Shown: positions 1 to 9,033, numbered from the stretch's first letter. The stretch: 64,000 nucleotides of DNA from Candidatus Scotarchaeum otlingeri (GCA_002011075.2 MTMA02000006.1:1418599-1482598), one strand, 5' to 3'. Numbers and translations are program-made. The notes: generated from the letters alone by a model not told the origin.

Positions 1-699
1 GGTGTAGGGACAAAGATGACGACAGTCGAGGAGGCTACGAATATAGGTAGGCTATTCATAGAGTTAGGGGATAGGCTGGGAGTACGTGTTCAATGTGGCG
101 TTACATACGGTGCACAGCCGGTAGGCCATGCAGTTGGTCCTGCCCTAGAGGCGAGAGAAGCTCTACAGGCACTTATCAAGGATGGCCCTGCCAGTTTGAT
201 TGAGAAGGCGACTTCCTTAGCGGGAATATTATTAGAGATGGGTGGAAAAGCCCCGATAGGTTATGGATATGCTTTAGCGAAAGAGATCCTGAGAAAGGGA
301 GACGCCTACAGTAAGATGAAGGAGATAATCGAGGCGCAAGGAGGAGACCCTGATGTAAAGCCTGATGAGATACCTGTTGGGGAGTATCATTATGAGGTTT
401 ATGCACCGGTAGATGGATTTGTTACAGACGTATCCAATATAGCGGTATCTGCTATAGCACGGGCGGCTGGAGCACCTAAAGATAGGGGAGCGGGAATCAT
501 ATTACATGTTAAGAGAGGACACAAGGTAACCAAGGGTGATAAGATTCTTGATATTTATGCTGAGCGTTCGACTAGGCTACAAGATGCCGTCGGAGTGCTA
601 CATAGCACAAGACCAATTATTATAGAGGGAATGCTTCTAAAAACAATACCCGAAAGACCAATATATACCTACTTCTCCCAAGGTTCGAGCTCAGAATAG
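1..699 (+). CDS. deoA: AMP phosphorylase, C-terminal part (5' end cut by window)
   Basis: Phosphorolysis of nucleoside 5'-monophosphates (AMP) to base and ribose-1,5-bisphosphate, the entry step of the archaeal type III RubisCO/AMP pathway. The reading frame is open from base 1 (G-V-G-T-K before the first Met), so the gene starts upstream; archaeal members are about 500 residues and about 232 are present here. Visible family features are the GHAVGPALEAREAL stretch typical of the thymidine/AMP phosphorylase catalytic domain and the C-terminal domain with RGAGIILHVKRGHKVTKGD. It converges on the ribose-1,5-bisphosphate isomerase gene, with the two stops overlapping by 31 bases, so consecutive pathway enzymes sit tail to tail. 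AMP phosphorylase rather than thymidine phosphorylase is inferred from this context. Confidence 0.9.
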   Translation, partial: GVGTKMTTVEEATNIGRLFIELGDRLGVRVQCGVTYGAQPVGHAVGPALEAREALQALIKDGPASLIEKATSLAGILLEMGGKAPIGYGYALAKEILRKGDAYSKMKEIIEAQGGDPDVKPDEIPVGEYHYEVYAPVDGFVTDVSNIAVSAIARAAGAPKDRGAGIILHVKRGHKVTKGDKILDIYAERSTRLQDAVGVLHSTRPIIIEGMLLKTIPERPIYTYFSQGSSSE

Positions 700-1631
700 A
701 AGGAACCGAACATTTCTCTTACTACTAGAGGAAATACGCTTGGCGAGAATACCCCTATTTCTGTAATTAAAATATCTATATATTCAGGAGGCGTCACGTC
801 AAAGGCGGGATTTCTTATCGTTAAATGTTTATATTTATTCACCCAACTTTCCGGAGCGACTTCCCTATAATCCCTCTCCTCAATTATTATTAGTTTTCCA
901 AAGAGCGTGTCTGGACTAAATTTGTATGTTTCGGCCGCCACCATAAATGGGACTCTTGCTTCGTTGGCGGCGAGAGCTAAGAGAGAAGTCCCTATCTTAT
1001 TTACGACCGCTCCATTTGCGGCTATCGCATCCGCGCCCACAACAACTTTATTAACTTTATTTATGAAATATCTCATTGCAGAGTCCACTATCATCGTTAC
1101 ATCGATACCTTCTTTATTCAGCACTTTGACAGTTATCCTCCCTTGGAAACGGGGCCGTGTCTCTGTTGCATAAACACGTATATTTTTGCCCATGCGATAT
1201 GCATTCACTATGACGGAGAGGGCTGATTGGCTATTACAATGTGTCATTATAATGTCTCCATCCTCTATTCTACCTGCACCATATTTACCTATCTTTTTTA
1301 TTGCCTGTAAAGAAGATTTTATAAAGTTATCTGCGCTTTCAACCAGTACACTCTTCATTTCTTCTACCGAAGCACCAGATTCATATGATTGTAACACCCT
1401 GTTTAATACATATCTAAGTCCATTAGGGAGGGATACTGCTGTAGGCCGGGTGTCAACAAGCTTTTTCGCTGCATCCCTAAGAATAGATATGTATTTGTCT
1501 CTATCCTCTAGATCTATGTTTTCACTGACTAATTTAAGGGCTTTTACCGCTTCTCTAGCGATTCTGCCTGCCCCCCGGATTTTCATGGTTCTAATGCCCT
1601 CTACAACACTATAAAACTTATCTGGGTACAT
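669..1631 (-). CDS. Ribose-1,5-bisphosphate isomerase (eIF-2B alpha family)
   Basis: Converts ribose-1,5-bisphosphate, the product of AMP phosphorylase, to ribulose-1,5-bisphosphate for type III RubisCO. It belongs to the eIF-2B alpha/MtnA-like fold. Seen: N-terminal IRGAGRIAREA, the ETRPRFQGR motif, and VVVGADAIAANGAVVNKIGT with its acidic catalytic residue, followed by AAETYKFSP. About 320 residues matches the archaeal enzyme. I chose the ATG at 1631 (AAGG at a reasonable distance); an in-frame TTG at 1640 would add three residues. The main alternative is an eIF-2B-like regulatory subunit or MtnA, but the RPRFQG motif and the neighbouring AMP phosphorylase favour R15P isomerase. Confidence 0.9.
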   Translation of the reverse strand: MYPDKFYSVVEGIRTMKIRGAGRIAREAVKALKLVSENIDLEDRDKYISILRDAAKKLVDTRPTAVSLPNGLRYVLNRVLQSYESGASVEEMKSVLVESADNFIKSSLQAIKKIGKYGAGRIEDGDIIMTHCNSQSALSVIVNAYRMGKNIRVYATETRPRFQGRITVKVLNKEGIDVTMIVDSAMRYFINKVNKVVVGADAIAANGAVVNKIGTSLLALAANEARVPFMVAAETYKFSPDTLFGKLIIIEERDYREVAPESWVNKYKHLTIRNPAFDVTPPEYIDILITEIGVFSPSVFPLVVREMFGSFYSELEPWEK

Positions 1632-1687
1632 TTCACTCAACCTTCATTAAATATGATATAGATGCGGTCTATTAAGACTATAATACT

Positions 1688-2668
1688 TCAACTAGTGAGA
1701 AGCATTATTAGATAAGGTAGATAGACGGGTATAATAGGATGTCCTGTTGAGGCTTGAGTAAGTAATTCATACATATATATCGATGTCGAAATTACATATG
1801 TTACTCTTTTTTTAATCGAATAATCCACAATATGTTCATAATATTTTTTATTGAAGTCTCTAGAGACGCCAAGTGGAGGCAAGTCTGGAGCAAAAGGATA
1901 CTCTACCACGGAAAGGTCAGGAATAATATCCATAATCCTTTCATATGATTTGATGCAATCCTTGTTATCCATCTGAGAGAGGGGGAGAAGCATGATCGCA
2001 TTACCAGTCACTTGCCGTTTGAACAATAATTTTGCCTTTTCAATAGAGTCAATAATAATCTCTCTAAGAGATACGAAGGGTAGATCGATGTGTTTTTGGA
2101 GTATATAGTGGGTCGCATCGTCTATAGCACATACCTTAACGATATCGTTAGCCTTAAGCTCCTCGTTTAACTTATTCATATTGTTCTCCATCAACAAGGG
2201 TTCAAGAGTATCACAGTAGTAGAATCTACTAATATCAATATTTATTATGAGGGAGATCTGTTCTTCCAGCTCCTCTACCCACTCAGAAACATGCCTATAA
2301 ACCTTATTTGCCATCTTTAATCTATATTTTGGTAAAACTAGAGCCATCCCATTCATTTTGGTAGTAAAACGCCGCAAACTGAAATACTGTGGATCCCCTT
2401 GAAGATTCAGTTTCTCCTTTAACAAATCTCTATATAATAATGATAACGATGTAGACATATCTATCTCGAGAGGACACAAATCTTTATAATGAGTATAAGT
2501 TAGTGCTGATAATAAAATATTTATTTCTTTTCTTGTTACGCGTTTGTTGGATGCTATTCTATCCATAATAGCTATCAATCCCCTCATGCTGAATTCTTCG
2601 CCCAATACATCCAGCGGAGACTTCCCTATACATATCCCGCATCGAATGCAATCGATATACGTTTTCAC
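1688..2668 (-). CDS. Degenerate GlcF/LutA-like iron-sulfur protein
   Basis: Probable partner of the flavoprotein gene just upstream. The start is a GTG at 2668 preceded by a strong GGGGAGGGG ribosome site 7-8 bases away; the upstream ATG at 2716 would overlap the previous gene and lacks such a site. The N-terminus has one ferredoxin-like half motif, C-I-R-C-G-I-C, but the second cluster keeps only the final Cys-Pro (LCPLEID), and the CCG repeats of glycolate-oxidase GlcF proteins are absent. The middle and C-terminus look like a worn two-domain alpha/beta CCG fold without cysteines. It may hold one incomplete cluster or none. Function is unknown; the assignment rests on the Cys motif and on pairing with an FAD_binding_4 protein. 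Confidence 0.5.
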   Translation of the reverse strand: MKTYIDCIRCGICIGKSPLDVLGEEFSMRGLIAIMDRIASNKRVTRKEINILLSALTYTHYKDLCPLEIDMSTSLSLLYRDLLKEKLNLQGDPQYFSLRRFTTKMNGMALVLPKYRLKMANKVYRHVSEWVEELEEQISLIINIDISRFYYCDTLEPLLMENNMNKLNEELKANDIVKVCAIDDATHYILQKHIDLPFVSLREIIIDSIEKAKLLFKRQVTGNAIMLLPLSQMDNKDCIKSYERIMDIIPDLSVVEYPFAPDLPPLGVSRDFNKKYYEHIVDYSIKKRVTYVISTSIYMYELLTQASTGHPIIPVYLPYLIMLLTS

Positions 2669-2690
2669 GCTAAAACCCCTCCCCAAACAG

Positions 2691-3830
2691 CTAGGGATAT
2701 AGTAAATGAGTATCATAGGTCTTCTTATAATAAGAGATGCTATTTAGCATTTCGCCTTCAACGAGTATCTTACCATCTATATTGAGCCTTAAAAGTCTAG
2801 TTGAAGTGTTCATCGACCGTAATTGCTTATATACCTTTTTTAGATTGATATTTTTCTTAAGAGACATGTAGATTCTATTTGACATAAAGTCTATGATAAA
2901 TTGATCGGCTATTTTTGGTGGATCATTATGGAAGATATAGGGAGGTTTCAAGTCGATTTCGCAATGTCTTATTATGCCATCATCTGATAATGTATTTACA
3001 TAAAAATTTTCTACATGAGATTGAGCCTCACGTACAAATTCATCTTCATATATATTTGTGTTAAACATCCCCTCAAATTTATTCAATAGAGAATTGAATC
3101 GCTTTCTAACTCTTGAGGAACTCTCTATATAGGTGATATATAGAAAGTTTCTGTCTACATAACCAATGCATAACATAAATAACGGTGAGGCACCGAAAGC
3201 ATAAATCTTTTTCGCCATATTTATGATATCATTATAATTATCTACCTCTAATACAATACTACGTATTATATCATTATCGATACATCTAACTTTACATCTA
3301 ACCAATACGCCGTACCTCCCTAAGCTACCTATAAATTTATTGATATCACGTCCATGTAGAACACTCCTCTCGCCATATAACGTCACTTCAATACTATCAA
3401 TGAAATGATTAATTCCTATTGGGCCATATCCTATAATCATCCGCCTCTCAGATAAGGCCCCTCCTATCGTTTCTCCATCAAAATGAGTCGATAGCATAGG
3501 AAAGAAAAGTCCTCTTTGGGAAAGAAATTTTTTGATAGTGCTTAATTTAGATCCACATGATAAAATCACATAGTTACTGGATATATCAAAATCTTCCAGT
3601 CTCGACAATATAACCATATTACGTCTTTTGCCATATATAGGGTATGGACTGGTACCAGCGCCTCTAATAGAGATAAGTTCTCGATTCTCCGCTAATTCTT
3701 CAATAAGGCTATATAAATCGTCTATAGTAGATGGAATATAGGCATTCTTCATCTTTATCTTTTTGGATGCCATGCAATAAGTATAGACATAGGAAATTCC
3801 TCTATGAACCCCCACTTCATAAAACACCAT
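2691..3830 (-). CDS. Diverged FAD-linked oxidase (GlcD-like)
   Basis: FAD_binding_4 (vanillyl-alcohol-oxidase type) domain protein. Seen: a PP-loop-like ISIRGAGTSPYP followed by MVILSRLEDFDI, VILSCGSKLSTIKKFL, and the second FAD contact DGETIGGALSE with YGPIG, in the order found in GlcD and D-lactate dehydrogenases. The C-terminal cap half is poorly recognisable. ATG 3830 was chosen because an A-box (minus strand, 3851-3860) lies 26 bases upstream, suggesting a leaderless message; an ATG at 3773 is the other plausible start and an ORF extends up to 3875. It forms a two-gene unit with the Fe-S-like protein downstream (22-base gap). A 2-hydroxyacid substrate is only an inference from the family. 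Confidence 0.6.
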   Translation of the reverse strand: MVFYEVGVHRGISYVYTYCMASKKIKMKNAYIPSTIDDLYSLIEELAENRELISIRGAGTSPYPIYGKRRNMVILSRLEDFDISSNYVILSCGSKLSTIKKFLSQRGLFFPMLSTHFDGETIGGALSERRMIIGYGPIGINHFIDSIEVTLYGERSVLHGRDINKFIGSLGRYGVLVRCKVRCIDNDIIRSIVLEVDNYNDIINMAKKIYAFGASPLFMLCIGYVDRNFLYITYIESSSRVRKRFNSLLNKFEGMFNTNIYEDEFVREAQSHVENFYVNTLSDDGIIRHCEIDLKPPYIFHNDPPKIADQFIIDFMSNRIYMSLKKNINLKKVYKQLRSMNTSTRLLRLNIDGKILVEGEMLNSISYYKKTYDTHLLYP

Positions 3831-3850
3831 AAGGTAGATAGAATAATTTA

Positions 3851-3860
3851 TTATATTTAT
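3851..3860 (-). promoter_or_regulatory. A-box promoter for the FAD-oxidase unit
   Basis: ATAAATATAA on the minus strand, centred about 26 bases before the ATG at 3830, the spacing expected for a leaderless archaeal transcript. The assignment is by spacing only. Confidence 0.4.
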
Positions 3861-3884
3861 ATGAATACTCATCATAATTTTAGG

Positions 3885-3894
3885 CTTATAAAAA
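3885..3894 (+). promoter_or_regulatory. A-box promoter for the RuvB-like gene
   Basis: CTTATAAAAA lies about 60 bases before the ATG at 3951. Transcription would begin near 3915-3920, leaving a leader of about 35 bases that ends with GGTGATG (3940-3946), a good match to the archaeal anti-Shine-Dalgarno partner, four bases before the start. Confidence 0.45.
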
Positions 3895-3950
3895 ATTGTT
3901 CATCATGATTTTAATGGAGGGCTGAGGATAATAGACAGTGGTGATGCGGT

Positions 3951-5282
3951 ATGAGCAGCACAATAAGATTCGAACGTGTGGGTGCACATACCCATATCCG
4001 GGGACTCGGGGTAGTAGATGGAAAAGTCCAGTTTAATGCACAGGGAATGGTCGGTCAAGTCAAGGCACGGGAAGCAGCATATATAGTTGTACAAATGATT
4101 AGAAAAGGATTGATGGCTGGAAGAGCCATTTTACTTGCGGGTCCTCCCGGCACCGGTAAAACAGCTATAGCAGTTGCGATAGCCAGAGAATTAGGCAGAG
4201 ATGTTCCATTTATATCTATGAGTGGATCTGAGATATACTCTACAGAATTGAAGAAGACTGAAGTTCTCATGAGAGCAATCAGAAAAGCAATTGGAGTTAA
4301 GATAAGGGATATGAGGGAAGTTATAGAGGGCGAGATAAAGAAGATGGAAATAAAGATGTCGCCGCACCCCTATAATCCTTATCAACAGGTGCCTCAGGAA
4401 ATTAAGTTAACCCTAGTGACTACTGAAGAAGAACGTACATTCACGGCCGGTACCTCTGTTGCACTATCATTTATCCAACAGGGAATCAAGGAGGGTGATG
4501 TGATTATGATAGATAGGGAAACAGCCAAAGTAGTCAAACTAGGTCGGTCTAAAGAGGTTCCAAGTCCATATGAAATAGAGGGAGAGACCATTGTTGAAAG
4601 GCCTAGAGGACCCATAATCAAGGAGAAAGAATTTGTATATGTAATGACTCTTCATGACTTAGATTTAAGGGAGGCTAGGGGAGGAAGTATATTCGGCTTG
4701 TTCTTTGGAAGAGGCGAAGAAGAAATAAGCAGCGAAACAAGGAAATCTGTGGACGAATGGGTAAGAAAAATGGTTGATGATGGAACAGCGGAGATAATAC
4801 CAGGGGTACTATTCATAGATGAAGTACATATGCTTGATATAGAGGCATATGCCTTTTTAAATAGAGCATTAGAAAGCGAAATGGCTCCAATAATCATATT
4901 CGCATCAAATAGAGGAATAGCGCAGATTCGTGGCACAGAATTAGAGTCACCCCATGGAATACCCATGGATCTCCTTGATAGACTACTTATAATACCCACA
5001 GATCCATATAATAAAGAAGAGATGCGTGAAATAATTAAGATAAGGATGAAAGAAGAGAAGCTTGAGATGGATGAAGATGCATTTGAGTATCTACTTGACC
5101 TTGCAGTCAGAAATAGCCTAAGGTATGCAATAATGTTGATGGGACCTATAAAAGAGATCACTTTGAAGAATAGGAGAGTCAAGGCGACTCTTGAAGATGT
5201 CAAGGAGGCTTCGAAGCTATTCATCGATTATAAGACTTCCTCAGAAATATTGAAGGACTATGAAAAACTATTTCTTAAGTAA
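3951..5282 (+). CDS. RuvB-like AAA+ ATPase (TIP49/Pontin-Reptin family)
   Basis: AAA+ ATPase of the TIP49 family, whose eukaryotic relatives work in chromatin remodelling and in snoRNP assembly. The archaeal role is not established. Seen: N-terminal THIRGLG motif, Walker A GPPGTGKT at residues 64-71, the large inserted OB-like domain II (about residues 125-280), Walker B LFIDEVHMLD followed by AYAFLNRALE, sensor-1 IFASNRG, then the DLLDRLLII arginine-finger region. Length 443 matches the family. It is the only gene on its transcript for which I see a promoter; TrmI follows after 85 bases with its own A-box. The presence of nop5, fibrillarin and gar1 in this window makes a snoRNP-like assembly role conceivable. 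Confidence 0.93.
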   Translation: MSSTIRFERVGAHTHIRGLGVVDGKVQFNAQGMVGQVKAREAAYIVVQMIRKGLMAGRAILLAGPPGTGKTAIAVAIARELGRDVPFISMSGSEIYSTELKKTEVLMRAIRKAIGVKIRDMREVIEGEIKKMEIKMSPHPYNPYQQVPQEIKLTLVTTEEERTFTAGTSVALSFIQQGIKEGDVIMIDRETAKVVKLGRSKEVPSPYEIEGETIVERPRGPIIKEKEFVYVMTLHDLDLREARGGSIFGLFFGRGEEEISSETRKSVDEWVRKMVDDGTAEIIPGVLFIDEVHMLDIEAYAFLNRALESEMAPIIIFASNRGIAQIRGTELESPHGIPMDLLDRLLIIPTDPYNKEEMREIIKIRMKEEKLEMDEDAFEYLLDLAVRNSLRYAIMLMGPIKEITLKNRRVKATLEDVKEASKLFIDYKTSSEILKDYEKLFLK

Positions 5283-5300
5283 ATTTTTATCATTTTTACT
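5283..5300 (+). terminator. T-rich termination tract
   Basis: Two runs of five T immediately after the RuvB-like stop codon, the usual form of intrinsic archaeal termination, just before a new promoter. No hairpin is seen. Confidence 0.35.
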
Positions 5301-5336
5301 ATAATTCAAATAGAATTTATAGGCTATTTTAAGTGG

Positions 5337-5345
5337 TTTAAATTA
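5337..5345 (+). promoter_or_regulatory. A-box promoter for trmI
   Basis: TTTAAATTA centred about 27 bases before the GTG at 5368. This spacing points to leaderless initiation at that GTG rather than at the ATG nine bases further on. Confidence 0.45.
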
Positions 5346-5367
5346 TTCTCAATTATTTATTCCTATT

Positions 5368-6156
5368 GTGGGAACTATGAAGCTAAGATACGGTGATAAA
5401 TTTATTCTTTCCGATAATAAAGGTAATACTTGGCTCATTACACTTAAACAAGGAGGGGAATTCCATACTCATTATGGAATAATTGATCATGATGCCTTAA
5501 TAAATTTCGAGTACGGTGATGAAATAAGGTTAAAGGGAGGTAGTTTATGGATTCTCAAGCCCACCATCGAGAATTACATTCTTAAAATAAAAAGAAAAAC
5601 ACAAATAATGTATCCCAAGGATATTGGTCTATTGATTCTCAGATGTGGAGTTAAGAATGGCGATTATGTATTAGAAGTGGGTACAGGAAGTGGCGCCTTA
5701 ACGACGGCCTTAGCAATAGCTGTACAGCCGGATGGCAAGATTGATACCTATGAAAGGAGAGAAGATTTTCTTGAATTAGCAAGAAAAAACCTAAGAGAAT
5801 ATGGTCTGGATAAATATGTAAAGTTCCACCATATGGATATACTGAAGGCTAAATTGAAAGCAAATAAATATGATGCTGTCTTTGTTGATATTGATTCACC
5901 TTGGTTGATTGTCGAGAAGATTTGGCGTGCTCTCAAAGGCGGCGCAACAGCTGCTTTTCTGATTCCTACCTATAACCAATTGGAGAAACTTCTAAATCAG
6001 CTGGATAATTATTTTATAGATATAAACTGTATCGAGGTTTTCTACAGAGAAATACTGATGCGTAAGGGTCGTATAAGACCCTCATTCAGGATGATAGGAT
6101 ATACAGCTTTGTTGGTAACTGCTAAAAAAGTTAATCGAGATGTTTCCACTACCTAA
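5368..6156 (+). CDS. trmI: tRNA (adenine-N1)-methyltransferase TrmI (m1A57/58)
   Basis: SAM-dependent methyltransferase that forms m1A at positions 57/58 of the tRNA T-loop, a modification linked to heat stability. Seen: N-terminal beta-rich domain with GGEFHTHYGIIDHDALI, the linker QIMYPKDIGLLILR typical of TrmI, SAM motif I VLEVGTGSGALT (near residue 107), the acidic YERREDFLELA after it, and DAVFVDIDSPW as motif IV. About 260 residues matches archaeal TrmI. GTG 5368 was chosen from promoter spacing; ATG 5377 is the alternative. The 3' end overlaps the convergent membrane-protein gene by 8 bases. Confidence 0.92.
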   Translation: MGTMKLRYGDKFILSDNKGNTWLITLKQGGEFHTHYGIIDHDALINFEYGDEIRLKGGSLWILKPTIENYILKIKRKTQIMYPKDIGLLILRCGVKNGDYVLEVGTGSGALTTALAIAVQPDGKIDTYERREDFLELARKNLREYGLDKYVKFHHMDILKAKLKANKYDAVFVDIDSPWLIVEKIWRALKGGATAAFLIPTYNQLEKLLNQLDNYFIDINCIEVFYREILMRKGRIRPSFRMIGYTALLVTAKKVNRDVSTT

Positions 6157-6721
6157 TATAGAAGATATATAGTATGGAGAGCATGCCCACCAAGCCGAAT
6201 AGGAGGAGAAATATAGATGGACCCATCATGACTCTAATTACCGCATAAATCAAGAATAGAGTCAAGATCGATAATCCACTCTTCATATTTCTATCTATAT
6301 GAATTACTTTTTCGAATCTAATTGGTAGTATAAATGAAACGATAAGTATTATAAGGTTATACATTAGAATGAATTGAGATTCTACAAGCAAAGATAGTCC
6401 TGCTCCGAAGCCACCTGATATTATAGATGCTAATATGAGGGATACAAGTAGATTTATTATAGCTATAATTGTAAAAACTATGGCTAAGGGATAAATTTTC
6501 TTTAATTCGTTAGTCTCGGAGAACCCGAGAACCACTAAGAAAAAACCTATATTAAATGATAATGAGCTGAGGATAAATAGGATCGGGTCTTTCCCTATAT
6601 GGGTAAACATCTCCTTTGATAATACTTCATAGCCCAGGGTTAACCCATAAATTATCCAAACAAACGTCAATACATATGGGAGAATTAATAGGGAAGTCCC
6701 GAGGTCTAATTTGTTAGCCAT
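6149..6721 (-). CDS. Hypothetical multi-spanning membrane protein
   Basis: I do not recognise the family. About 190 residues with five or six hydrophobic segments: LLILPYVLTFVWIIYGLTLG, an ILFILSSLSFNIGFFLVVLG hairpin, AIVFTIIAIINLLVSLILA, FILMYNLIILIVSFIL and a C-terminal pair ending in LYIFYIR. There are no conserved charged motifs inside the membrane segments that would suggest a transporter class. The start is taken at ATG 6721; a GTG at 6736 is in frame. It is transcribed alone, divergent from atpI, and its 3' end overlaps trmI by 8 bases. It may be lineage-specific. Confidence 0.6.
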   Translation of the reverse strand: MANKLDLGTSLLILPYVLTFVWIIYGLTLGYEVLSKEMFTHIGKDPILFILSSLSFNIGFFLVVLGFSETNELKKIYPLAIVFTIIAIINLLVSLILASIISGGFGAGLSLLVESQFILMYNLIILIVSFILPIRFEKVIHIDRNMKSGLSILTLFLIYAVIRVMMGPSIFLLLFGLVGMLSILYIFYIR

Positions 6722-6870
6722 ACCATCACACCACACAATTAAGATGAACCATTACTCTATAAAGTAATTACCAATTAATTTAAATTTTTATTCCTCACGG
6801 CATTAGGTCCGTACATGTTTATTCAAACTCTAATAGTATAGTTTATGTATTTTTATTTTTTAATTATCCT

Positions 6871-6885
6871 CTATAATTTTAATTA
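6871..6885 (+). promoter_or_regulatory. Probable A-box promoter for atpI
   Basis: CTATAATTTTAATTA about 30-40 bases before the ATG pair at 6913/6916, with GGTGTGATGGTGG just before the start serving as a ribosome site. Confidence 0.35.
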
Positions 6886-6912
6886 GTTATTAAGTGGTGT
6901 GATGGTGGATAT

Positions 6913-8865
6913 ATGATGCTACGGCCAGCTAGGATGAAAAGGTTTTATCTAGTTGCTCTTCAACGCGATGAAGATAAGGTATCGGATATTCTTGGTTCGC
7001 TACGAATCGTTGAACTAGAGAAGGAGAGAAGCGAGATAGGGAGGGAAGTTGAAGAAGTTGAAGATTACGCTAGGTTTCTAAGAAATATAGATAGATTGCG
7101 TGGAACACTCGCTTCACTTACACCTTATTTACCGGTGGAAAAGACTGAAAAGAGTTTTACCCAGAAGATTAGAGAAGCATTCGGTTCTCGTAAAGAGAAG
7201 AAGCTTAAGGTTGATAAACTGAACAGAGAAGAGTTTATTAAAATCTCGGAATACTATGAAAAGATAACAGATGAAGTTGCATCTAATGCAGACAAGATAA
7301 CCAAAAGGATAAATGAAATTGATAAGCTTATTAGCGACATTAGCCATTTCGAAAAGAATAATATATTCCTAGATATCTCTGGCGACTATATGCATATTTT
7401 TGTGAAAGCCGGATTCATACCTATAGTCAATATACCTAAATTACTTGACTTACTAAGGCCATATAACGTGATATATTCCGTGTTAGAGGGAAGACCTAGA
7501 GAGAACTTACTTGTAATCGCGGCTTCTCAAAAGGATAAGGCTGATATAGAAAAGGCATTGACAATATTGAATTTCGAGGAATTCGTGCCACCGGAAGGGA
7601 TAGATAGAGACCCATCTAAAGCTATAAGTGAACTTAAGACTGAGAAAAAGGAGTTAATAGATGAGATCAAGAATTTGAAGAATGAAATTGATAGTTTACT
7701 CGAGCGAGTCCAGCCTCTTACCAAGTATGTAAAATTTGTATATAAGGTAAAAACCGCCATCTTAAGAACAAGGAATCTAACGATATTTGACGGTTGGATT
7801 CCCGCCGATAAGACAGGTATCCTCGAGGAACAGCTAAAGAAGGAATTCGGTGACACCGTGTTTATCCAATTTAGAGATCCATCACATCATGATAATCCAC
7901 CGACGTATTTAAAACACCCGCCAATTCTCAATAAATTCGAACTTTTAACCTTTAAAGAGGGAACGCCAAATTATAACGAGGTTAATCCTACGCCAATATA
8001 CACTATACTCTTCGCGATAATGTATGGCATTATGTTTGGGGACATTGGTCAAGGCGCCATACTATTAGTATTGGGTCTATTACTAAGCAGGCTAAATAAA
8101 CCACTTCTAGGTATCTCTCCAAGAGGAATTAATAAGTTGGGGGGAATACTTGCCTTCAGCGCCCTATTCTCAATATTATTTGGGTTCCTATATGGAGAAT
8201 CTTTCCTGGTACATATCATGGATTCATTATGGCTAAATCCAATCAAAGATATAGTTGACATCATGGTATTCTCTATAGTATTTGGGCTTATTCAAATAAT
8301 AATAGGGCTTTTGCTGAACATCATAAACCTTATACTTCACAAAGAATATTTGCATGCCATCTTTAGCTGGAAAGGTGTAATAGGCTTAGTTTACTATGTA
8401 ACAGGTATATATCTGGCAATCCAGTTTATTATAGGTGGCTTAACTCTTTCTGTATTTGCCCAACCCCAGAACCTGCCTTATGTAATCATAGCATTAGCAA
8501 TGTTAGGATTAATATTCTTTTCTCCAGCCATAATAACCTTAGCTGAAGGTAAGAAAGAAGAGTTGGGTATGAGTCTAATGCTCGGCTTCGGCGAGTTCTT
8601 TGAAGGATTCATATCCTACTTGACTAACTCGATATCCTATGTACGTCTAGGTGCCTTCGCAGTAGCCCATGTAGCATTGGGAGAAACAGCCTACATACTA
8701 TCCGCGTCAATCAATCCTTTACTCGCTTATATCCTAATGAATATTCTAGTAATCATATTAGAAGGCTTCGCGGCAGGAGTACAATCTATAAGGCTTATAT
8801 ACTATGAATTCTCAACAAAGTTCTACATGAATAATGGTAGACCTTATAAACCCCTAAAGATATAG
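6913..8865 (+). CDS. atpI: A-type ATP synthase subunit I (a-subunit homologue)
   Basis: Membrane stator subunit forming the ion half-channels against the K ring, homologous to eukaryotic Vph1. Seen: a charged, coiled-coil-rich cytoplasmic N-terminal half (residues 1-350) followed by seven or eight membrane segments beginning at PIYTILFAIMYGIMFGDIGQG, a hallmark stretch of the family, and the conserved channel helix SYVRLGAFAVAHVALGE with the essential Arg near residue 578. Length 650 is normal. It has its own promoter and is separated from the main ATPase operon, which lies on the other strand. An ATG at 6916 is equally possible. Confidence 0.95.
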   Translation: MMLRPARMKRFYLVALQRDEDKVSDILGSLRIVELEKERSEIGREVEEVEDYARFLRNIDRLRGTLASLTPYLPVEKTEKSFTQKIREAFGSRKEKKLKVDKLNREEFIKISEYYEKITDEVASNADKITKRINEIDKLISDISHFEKNNIFLDISGDYMHIFVKAGFIPIVNIPKLLDLLRPYNVIYSVLEGRPRENLLVIAASQKDKADIEKALTILNFEEFVPPEGIDRDPSKAISELKTEKKELIDEIKNLKNEIDSLLERVQPLTKYVKFVYKVKTAILRTRNLTIFDGWIPADKTGILEEQLKKEFGDTVFIQFRDPSHHDNPPTYLKHPPILNKFELLTFKEGTPNYNEVNPTPIYTILFAIMYGIMFGDIGQGAILLVLGLLLSRLNKPLLGISPRGINKLGGILAFSALFSILFGFLYGESFLVHIMDSLWLNPIKDIVDIMVFSIVFGLIQIIIGLLLNIINLILHKEYLHAIFSWKGVIGLVYYVTGIYLAIQFIIGGLTLSVFAQPQNLPYVIIALAMLGLIFFSPAIITLAEGKKEELGMSLMLGFGEFFEGFISYLTNSISYVRLGAFAVAHVALGETAYILSASINPLLAYILMNILVIILEGFAAGVQSIRLIYYEFSTKFYMNNGRPYKPLKI

Positions 8866-8982
8866 CGAACTATAGTTATTTATAATTCTATTTTTCATAT
8901 TCTTATCCAAATATTGATAGTCATAGATATAGATGTTCCAGAGAAAGCCTCAAATATTTATTATAACTCGATTATATAGAAT

Positions 8983-8997
8983 AATTTATATATTTAG
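8983..8997 (+). promoter_or_regulatory. A-box promoter for atpK
   Basis: AATTTATATATTTAG, giving a start of transcription near 9015 and a short leader that carries AGGTG (9022-9026) seven bases before the ATG at 9034. It suggests that the K ring subunit is transcribed separately from atpI, in line with the higher copy number needed. Confidence 0.45.
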
Positions 8998-9033
8998 AGA
9001 ATACTTCTACATGTTTATTGTAGGTGTAGTAAT

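Noticed and set aside
1141-1160. TTGGAAACGGGGC resembles an ORB origin element
   Set aside because: It lies inside the R15P isomerase gene and encodes the conserved RPRFQG motif; single copy.
4652-5224. Long antisense frame opposite the RuvB-like gene, rich in Ser and Ile
   Set aside because: Mirror of a well-supported gene; no ribosome site, promoter or recognisable domain.
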